From positions 1 to 10,039 of the forward strand of contig JAGVOC010000093.1 of the NCBI GenBank assembly GCA_020052975.1: 10,039 nucleotides of DNA. Direction: 5' to 3'. The stretch is from Desulfobacterales bacterium. GTDB taxonomy: Bacteria > Desulfobacterota > Desulfobacteria > Desulfobacterales > RPRI01. Below are positions 5,835 through 10,039 of the stretch, in pieces (position 1 is the first letter of the stretch; each line of letters opens with the position of its first letter). Made by a program: the position numbers and the translations under genes. The notes beneath the pieces were generated by a model. That model was not told the DNA's origin and searched no databases. It saw nothing but the letters and a program-made list of their open reading frames with translations.

Positions 5835-6929
5835 ATGCAAATAGACTTTCATCTCTGCGTAACATATATCGTTTCCCGTATTGCCGGTTTCGGGCACAGG
5901 GAAGCAGAAACGTTAGCAAGTTGTGCCCAGTATGTGGATGACGCAACAAATTCCGGAACCATGATGTTTGATAACGGCGCAATGTATGCCCGCACAAGTT
6001 CAGCACACAGGACCCTTGACTACAGGAACTTCAACGAGCTTGCATACCGCCATGTATGGATCCCTTTTCATTTCCTGCCGGGAAATAAAGGTAAAAAAGC
6101 CGGCGAAAACCCTGATGGTGCTTTTATTGACAAACTCATCTGCCGCCCGGGAAGCTTCATTGCAAAAGACATGATTCACGCCTGCATAACAAACCGAAAT
6201 ACTCAATACGGCCTTCACAGGCTTGGAATAACCATGCATGTTTATGCGGATACATGGGCACACAACGGGTTTGCGGGCGTAACCCACAGAGTCAATACCA
6301 TAACCAGGTTTGATGACAGAAAAACCTCTGCCACCGCCTTTGCAATAAAGCTGAAGCGCTTTTTCGGAGATATTTTCGATGAGGCTGCCGGCAGGTTTGC
6401 GTGTGATATTCTTCCGCTCGGCCACGGCGCCGCCCTTTCTCTCCCGGACAGGCCGTATTTAAAATGGAATTATATGGACGGCCTCGGAAACACGGTACTC
6501 CGTGATAATCCATCTGAATTTACTGAAGCAGCTCATGAGATGTGCAAGGCCCTCCAGCGCTTCAGGGCAGGTGACCCTGATACGGATGTTTCCGGGCTTT
6601 CAGATGCCGATAGAGAAAGAATCATGCATATGATGACCGTTATAACCGATGAAAACGGCGATGAAAGGTGCAAAAAATGGATCGAAGCCTTAAAGGAAGG
6701 CTATTTCGGGTTTCCGCCTGTAACCCTTAATTACATTCCCAAGGGAAAAGGATCGTGGAAACATGAAGCTACCGGGACGGATAGAACAACAGATGCTGAA
6801 GATGAGACGTATCCATACTCACCTTCATTTCTGGGAAGCGACTGGAAGTTCTTCCATGACGCCCTGATGGCACACCGTTTTTCGATTATAAATGAGATAC
6901 TGCCTAAATACGGCATATGCGCCGCATAG
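5835..6929 (+). CDS. DUF6765 family protein, probable metal-binding hydrolase-like
   Basis: This 364-residue protein opens with MQIDFHLCVTYIVSRIAGFG and continues with AETLASCAQYVDDATNSG. As I remember, this matches the NCBI family DUF6765, whose function is unknown. Histidines and aspartates are spread in a pattern like that of zinc phospholipase C/S1-P1 nuclease folds: His6, His21, Asp35-Asp36, His58, His73, His79, then HRLGITMHVYADTWAHNGF (128-146), where His135-x3-Asp139-x3-His143 resembles the zinc-site helix of that group. GHGAALSLPDRPYLKWNY (196-213) looks like another conserved block. No signal peptide is visible, so a cytoplasmic site is likely, unlike secreted phospholipase C. The start is fixed by GGGGAGGG (5823-5830). 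It is monocistronic; its stop codon touches repeat R2. The enzymatic role is inference. Confidence 0.85.
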   Translation: MQIDFHLCVTYIVSRIAGFGHREAETLASCAQYVDDATNSGTMMFDNGAMYARTSSAHRTLDYRNFNELAYRHVWIPFHFLPGNKGKKAGENPDGAFIDKLICRPGSFIAKDMIHACITNRNTQYGLHRLGITMHVYADTWAHNGFAGVTHRVNTITRFDDRKTSATAFAIKLKRFFGDIFDEAAGRFACDILPLGHGAALSLPDRPYLKWNYMDGLGNTVLRDNPSEFTEAAHEMCKALQRFRAGDPDTDVSGLSDADRERIMHMMTVITDENGDERCKKWIEALKEGYFGFPPVTLNYIPKGKGSWKHEATGTDRTTDAEDETYPYSPSFLGSDWKFFHDALMAHRFSIINEILPKYGICAA

Positions 6930-7053
6930 ACGACTTCGTAAAACGCTCAGCTACTGTGTTCCGCTTCATCCTTCGTCATTGCGGCGTACTAAAATGTACG
7001 CCTCATTCCTCAGTACTCGCGCGCCTTGTATCTGAACTTTTTACGAAGCCGTC
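6929..7053 (+). repeat. Intergenic repeat family R2, copy A (complete)
   Basis: The left arm (6929-6950) and right arm (7032-7053) are inverted repeats matching at about 19 of 22 positions. At the centre is a perfect 7-bp hairpin, GGCGTAC (6983-6989), loop TAAAAT, GTACGCC (6996-7002). The left arm begins on the last base of the DUF6765 stop codon. TGATATTTTTC and more T follow the right arm. The 376-bp space 6930-7305 holds this copy, a half copy, and a hairpin near 7254-7274, but no gene. Confidence 0.83.
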
Positions 7054-7165
7054 TGATATTTTTCTTTTCTTTCTCACCCTCATGCCTAATGCCCGTTGCC
7101 TGTCAATTCCTTGAGCTTGCCCAAAATTGCCGATTTCCGAATTGGAAACTGAGAATCTTAACTTG

Positions 7166-7223
7166 GTATGCCTCTTTCCTCAGGATTTGCGCGCCTTGTA
7201 TCTGAACTTTTTACGGAGTCGTC
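7166..7223 (+). repeat. Intergenic repeat family R2, copy B (right half only)
   Basis: This is colinear with 6996-7053 of copy A, including GCGCGCCTTGTATCTGAAC and a right arm that differs at two positions. The left half and central hairpin are missing. It is followed by TGATACTTTTTTTC, the same kind of T-rich tail as copy A. It is probably a truncated copy. Confidence 0.8.
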
Positions 7224-7253
7224 TGATACTTTTTTTCTCACGCCTCCCGCAGG

Positions 7254-7274
7254 TCCGCCAATTAGTATGGCGGA
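7254..7274. other. Perfect 7-bp hairpin downstream of the ABC operon
   Basis: TCCGCCA (7254-7260), a 7-nt loop, TGGCGGA (7268-7274). It lies 32 bp beyond the stop of the binding-protein gene. On the minus strand the hairpin is followed by a G-rich and then A-rich stretch, not by T residues, so a rho-independent terminator is not supported. It may stabilise the operon 3' end. Confidence 0.4.
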
Positions 7275-7305
7275 TCGACCCCTTGAACCCTTTCTTGCTT
7301 CGTGC

Positions 7306-8313
7306 CTATTGCCCGGCATACTCCGTCTTCAGCCTTTTTTCTATATCGACCGGCGCCAGGATAAGCTTCTGCTCAAGCATTATGCTCTCGGTCTGCTTCC
7401 AGGCAGCAATATCTATGGCGCCGAAAATCGTCTTTCCCGACGGTTTCATGAACTGCCTTGTTATATCAAGCTGCCTGCGGATAACATCCGAAGAGGTGTC
7501 CTTGTCGAATTTTTGAATAGTCTCAACCGTCTTATCCGAATTAACAGGATTCAAAGCTTCACCCCATGCTTTCATCAGAGCTGAAACAAATTTTCTAACA
7601 GTTTCAGGATGTTCTTTGATCATGTTTTCGGTTGTTATAACCGAATTTGCCACAAAACGGATCCCGGATGCATCCGGGTCAAAAAAGGCAACAGCCTCCC
7701 CTGCTTTATTAAGCTGGTCCCCTATAATAATCCCCTGGGCATTCCTGTAAACAGGCCAGAGAGCAACCTTGCGCTCATAAAAGGGAGTATAATCGTATCT
7801 TACGCTGAATAGATTTACTTCATTCTCCTTTATACCGTATTTAGCAAGAAGCGCCCTCATGATCGTTTCATCATTTCCGCCGAAGGTTATTCCGATAACC
7901 TTTCCCCTGATATCTTCCGGCTTGTCGATTTTATTTGCATCCGGCCTGTATACCCACTGAAGGGGATTGGCCTGGAAAAGCTGCGCCAGCACCACAACAG
8001 GAGCTCCTTTTGAAACGGCCCTGATAATCTGGTCTGCCGAGGCAACACCAAACTGGGCGTGCCCCATCTCAAGCTCTTTTATGGCATCCCGTTCCGGCCC
8101 TCCCTCTTTTACTTCCACTACGAGCCCTTCTTTCTCAAAAAACCCGTGAGCACCGGCATATATATCGCCGGCGACACTGGCGTTGAAGATCCACTTGAGA
8201 CGGTATGAAACCTTTGTCGTCTCCTCATGCTTTTTGCCACATCCTGCATGAAGGCATAAAAGGATAATCATCAGAGGCAAAATAATAATTCGCGCACTAT
8301 TTCTCATATTCAT
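7306..8313 (-). CDS. ABC transporter substrate-binding lipoprotein, THI5/NMT1-SsuA family
   Basis: From the ATG at 8313 the protein has 335 residues. An N-terminal helix (ARIIILPLMIILLCLHAG) ends in a lipobox-like LHAGC with Cys25 as the lipidated residue; His at -3 is unusual. The mature part opens VSYRLKWIFNASVAGDIYAGAHGFFEKEGL, the entry typical of the NMT1/THI5-like fold (COG0715; ThiY, SsuA, TauA). Relatives bind pyrimidine thiamine precursors, sulfonates, taurine or nitrate. The WxxN and FGGNDE (144-149) features lean towards the ThiY side, but the ligand is not proven. I reject the ATG at 8379, which would add 22 residues without a ribosome site, because GGGAG (8324-8320) sits six bases before 8313. 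It is last in the operon, 104 bp after the permease. Confidence 0.88.
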   Translation of the reverse strand: MNMRNSARIIILPLMIILLCLHAGCGKKHEETTKVSYRLKWIFNASVAGDIYAGAHGFFEKEGLVVEVKEGGPERDAIKELEMGHAQFGVASADQIIRAVSKGAPVVVLAQLFQANPLQWVYRPDANKIDKPEDIRGKVIGITFGGNDETIMRALLAKYGIKENEVNLFSVRYDYTPFYERKVALWPVYRNAQGIIIGDQLNKAGEAVAFFDPDASGIRFVANSVITTENMIKEHPETVRKFVSALMKAWGEALNPVNSDKTVETIQKFDKDTSSDVIRRQLDITRQFMKPSGKTIFGAIDIAAWKQTESIMLEQKLILAPVDIEKRLKTEYAGQ

Positions 8314-8319
8314 TCCCAA

Positions 8320-8324
8320 CTCCC
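8320..8324 (-). promoter_or_regulatory. Ribosome binding site that decides the binding-protein start
   Basis: GGGAG with six-base spacing to the ATG at 8313. It also places the lipobox cysteine at residue 25, a normal signal-peptide length. Confidence 0.5.
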
Positions 8325-8346
8325 GGCTTATTGTTGCTTGTCTCTG

Positions 8347-8404
8347 GTTTCTGGTTCCTGGTTTTTCCCTTGTAACCATAAACCGGAAACTATGAACCAG
8401 AAAC
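8347..8404 (-). other. Intercistronic hairpin between permease and binding-protein genes
   Basis: GTTTCTGGTTC (8347-8357) and GAACCAGAAAC (8394-8404) are perfect 11-bp inverted repeats, with a partly matching inner stretch (TGGTTT against AAACCGG). No T-tract follows on the minus strand. It occupies most of the 104-bp gap. In ABC operons such structures often protect the binding-protein message and raise its level; that role is inferred here. Confidence 0.5.
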
Positions 8405-8416
8405 TTGCCTATTCAC

Positions 8417-9172
8417 TCACGCCTTTTTTGCCCCCCAGCGCCTGCTCACAATATGGCCGAGCCATTCAAGAACGGCCAGGTAAAGCGATGTAAAAATTCC
8501 TATCAGGAAAAGCGCAACCAGAATTTTTGAAAGGTCGCTCTGGTAGAGTGCGATACGAATGCTGTATCCTATCCCGGCGCTGGCGCCTATAAACTCCGAG
8601 ACGATTGTTCCTACCATCGCAAGGGTCGCGCTTCCGGCAACAACCGTTATAAGTTTGTTCATGTTTTCAAAGGCTCTTATCTTTACCTCGAGCTGCCAGC
8701 GCATCCTTCCTGAATGGACGTAAAAATGCTCTATGTCTGTTATCGGCTCGGAAAGAATTCCTATAAACGACAGAAGTAGGGGAAAATAGCATATCATCGC
8801 CGCAATAAGAAGCCTCGATGAAAGACCGTCGCCAAGGAGGATGAAAATCATCGGAGCCACCGCGACTATAGGATATGCCTGGATGTTAAAAGCTGCGGTT
8901 TTAATAAGCGAGCCGATCCAGTTTGACAGGCGGCCGATTATTCCGACAACGGTTGCCATCGCAATAGAAATTATATGTCCGACGATTGCCACCGAAAGTG
9001 TATTTAACACATCGAAAAAATATCTCGTAAAAACCCTGCGCACGGTAATGTAAATATCAGGAAGGCTTGGAATAACATAGTCGGAAAGATTAAAAACTCC
9101 TTTTACCGTAAATAAAAAGGCAAGCCCGATAAAATAGACAAGAACAAACTGGTATAGCCGCTTATGAAGCAT
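8417..9172 (-). CDS. ABC transporter permease, SsuC/TauC/ThiX-like
   Basis: This 251-residue inner-membrane protein has about six hydrophobic segments: near residues 8-24, 58-80, 95-113, 118-142, 172-194 and 215-236. It fits BPD_transp_1 (COG0600). The stretch about 144-176 is where the EAA loop that docks onto the ATPase should lie; its conserved glycine is probably Gly155 (HSGRMRWQ), but the EAA residues themselves are not kept. IVSEFIGASAGIGYSI (190-205) is a well-kept family signature. It starts inside the end of the ATPase gene (11-bp overlap) with a GGAG site at 9183-9180, so translation is probably coupled. It partners the ATPase upstream and the binding protein downstream. Confidence 0.9.
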   Translation of the reverse strand: MLHKRLYQFVLVYFIGLAFLFTVKGVFNLSDYVIPSLPDIYITVRRVFTRYFFDVLNTLSVAIVGHIISIAMATVVGIIGRLSNWIGSLIKTAAFNIQAYPIVAVAPMIFILLGDGLSSRLLIAAMICYFPLLLSFIGILSEPITDIEHFYVHSGRMRWQLEVKIRAFENMNKLITVVAGSATLAMVGTIVSEFIGASAGIGYSIRIALYQSDLSKILVALFLIGIFTSLYLAVLEWLGHIVSRRWGAKKA

Positions 9173-9857
9173 TTACAATCTCCAGCATGGTCTCTTCAAG
9201 ATTCTTTTTCACAACCTGTTTTCCCCTTACATCATCCTGTCCATGTATCGTGAGGGCCTGCGGCATCTTAAGAAAACTTCTTAACACAAGAATATTCCCG
9301 CAGAACCTGGAAACTTCCGCAACACTGTGGGAGATATAAAGAAAGCTTTTTTCCGGAAACATCTCCTTTATTTTAAAGATGATCTGCTCCCGCGTGGCCT
9401 CATCCACATTGGCAAGGCTTTCGTCCATAATCAAAAGATCAAAATCCTGCAAAAGATATCTTGCAAGGTTTACCCTGTTCTGCTGCCCGAGAGAAAGCCT
9501 CGAAAAGCCCGAACCCATGCAGGCTGAAAGCCCGAAAGATTCAACGATTTCATTGATTCTATCCTTATTCGCTTCGGGTGTAACCTTATCGATATGCTCA
9601 CCTACGCCCGACCATCCCGGAAGCCTCTCAAGATTATAGGAATAATAAACTTTTTTCGGCTCCTTGGCCGCAATTTCGCCGGCAAATCCGTTTAACTGGC
9701 CCGCAATCATGCGGGCAAAAGTTGACTTTCCCACTCCCGACTGGCCGAATAATGCATGAAACCCCGGCTCCCCGACACGGCAGCTCAGATTGTTGAAAAC
9801 CGGATTTTGTGCCCCCGGATATTTATAATTTATATTTTTGTATTCGATCGGCATCAT
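9162..9857 (-). CDS. ABC transporter ATPase, SsuB/TauB-like, without Q-loop glutamine
   Basis: From ATG 9857 the protein has 231 residues and is the energy-coupling subunit of the importer. It shows Walker A GQSGVGKST (38-46), signature LSLGQ (121-125), Walker B LLIMDE (141-146), a D-loop SLANVD (147-152) and the switch histidine at 177 (YISHS). The segment between Walker A and the signature where relatives have FQEPxLLPW reads VYYSYNLERLPGW here: the LP-W is kept, but there is no glutamine anywhere in residues 61-95. I start at the MMPIEY methionine because the 35 residues further upstream in frame (to 9962) run into repeat R2 and are unlike the family. The ribosome site is poor. It is the first gene of the operon. 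Confidence 0.9.
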   Translation of the reverse strand: MMPIEYKNINYKYPGAQNPVFNNLSCRVGEPGFHALFGQSGVGKSTFARMIAGQLNGFAGEIAAKEPKKVYYSYNLERLPGWSGVGEHIDKVTPEANKDRINEIVESFGLSACMGSGFSRLSLGQQNRVNLARYLLQDFDLLIMDESLANVDEATREQIIFKIKEMFPEKSFLYISHSVAEVSRFCGNILVLRSFLKMPQALTIHGQDDVRGKQVVKKNLEETMLEIVNAS

Positions 9858-9888
9858 TATTTTATTGACTCGTAAAAAACTAAGTTTA

Positions 9889-9928
9889 TGCCACTTTGCG
9901 GCAACCTGTTTCCAACGAACTTGTTGGA
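9889..9928 (-). promoter_or_regulatory. Two inverted repeats in the ABC operon leader
   Basis: TCCAAC-GAACTT-GTTGGA (9911-9928) is a perfect 6-bp stem. TGCCAC-TTT-GCGGCA (9889-9903) is a 6-bp stem with one G-U pair in minus-strand RNA. Both lie 32-71 bp before the ATPase ATG, where operators or leader hairpins are expected. No TPP-riboswitch core was seen in this leader. Confidence 0.3.
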
Positions 9929-9940
9929 AGTCGATATTCA

Positions 9941-10039
9941 GACGGCAAAGTAAAAAGCTCATTATGCAAGGCGCGCGAATCTTGAGGAATGAAGCGTACT
10001 AATTGGTACGCTGCAATGACGAAAGATGAAGCGCAACAC
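9941..10039 (-). repeat. Intergenic repeat family R2, copy C (inverted, cut by the window edge)
   Basis: Read on the minus strand, this stretch is colinear with 6956-7053 of copy A. The central hairpin is AGCGTAC (9993-9999), loop TAATTG, GTACGCT (10006-10012). The outer pair is A-T where copy A has G-C, a compensatory change that supports folding. The far arm lies beyond the window. No T-rich tail follows its inner end, unlike copies A and B. Confidence 0.83.

Noticed and set aside
8314..8379. 22-residue extension of the binding protein
   Set aside because: It is encoded partly by the inverted-repeat stretch, would push the signal peptide inwards, and lacks a ribosome site; GGGAG precedes 8313.
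9858..9962. 35-residue extension of the ABC ATPase
   Set aside because: Its codons run through the leader inverted repeats into R2, and the protein family begins near MMPIEYKNINYKYPG.
9858..10039. TPP riboswitch ahead of a ThiY-like operon
   Set aside because: I could not find the conserved core segments; the stretch is accounted for by short inverted repeats and R2 copy C.

Overview
The window looks like chromosomal DNA of a strictly anaerobic, sulfate-reducer-type bacterium (Desulfobacterota, probably Desulfobacteraceae or a relative). This is inferred from gene content and not proven: the start of a probable Ni,Fe-S carbon monoxide dehydrogenase (CooS), a DUF362 protein fused to a two-cluster ferredoxin, a DUF6765 protein, and intergenic spaces rich in structured repeats. 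There are no phage, IS-transposase, CRISPR, rRNA or tRNA genes.

Layout. 1-94 (minus): N-terminus of the probable CooS, leaving the left edge. 192-962 (minus): alpha/beta hydrolase with a 14-bp palindrome just upstream. 1248-1708 (minus): hicB-hicA toxin-antitoxin pair, antitoxin first, with a TTGA stop/start overlap. 1886-2989 (minus): DUF362-ferredoxin protein. 3345-5469 (plus): EamA/DMT permease overlapping a THUMP/UPF0020 RNA methyltransferase by 59 nt. 5835-6929 (plus): DUF6765 protein, a probable metalloprotein. 7306-9857 (minus): three-gene ABC importer in the order ATPase, permease, THI5/NMT1-like lipoprotein.

The spaces between genes hold two repeat families. Family R1 (3094-3309 and 5535-5725, same orientation) has 17-bp near-perfect terminal inverted repeats built from a 9-nt ACAGGAT unit, plus internal hairpins; its two copies bracket the DMT/methyltransferase pair. 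Family R2 (6929-7053 full, 7166-7223 half, 9941 to the right edge inverted) has 22-bp terminal inverted repeats around a central hairpin that shows a compensatory base-pair change; its copies bracket the ABC operon in inverted orientation. Neither family encodes a protein; they look like MITE-like or palindromic intergenic elements.

The genes appear to be independent functional units: toxin-antitoxin, redox, RNA modification, export, and import of a small (possibly pyrimidine-like or sulfonate-like) solute. No single new multi-gene defence or metabolic system is evident. The most interesting material is the pair of structured repeat families, the DUF6765 protein and the ABC ATPase that lacks a Q-loop glutamine.
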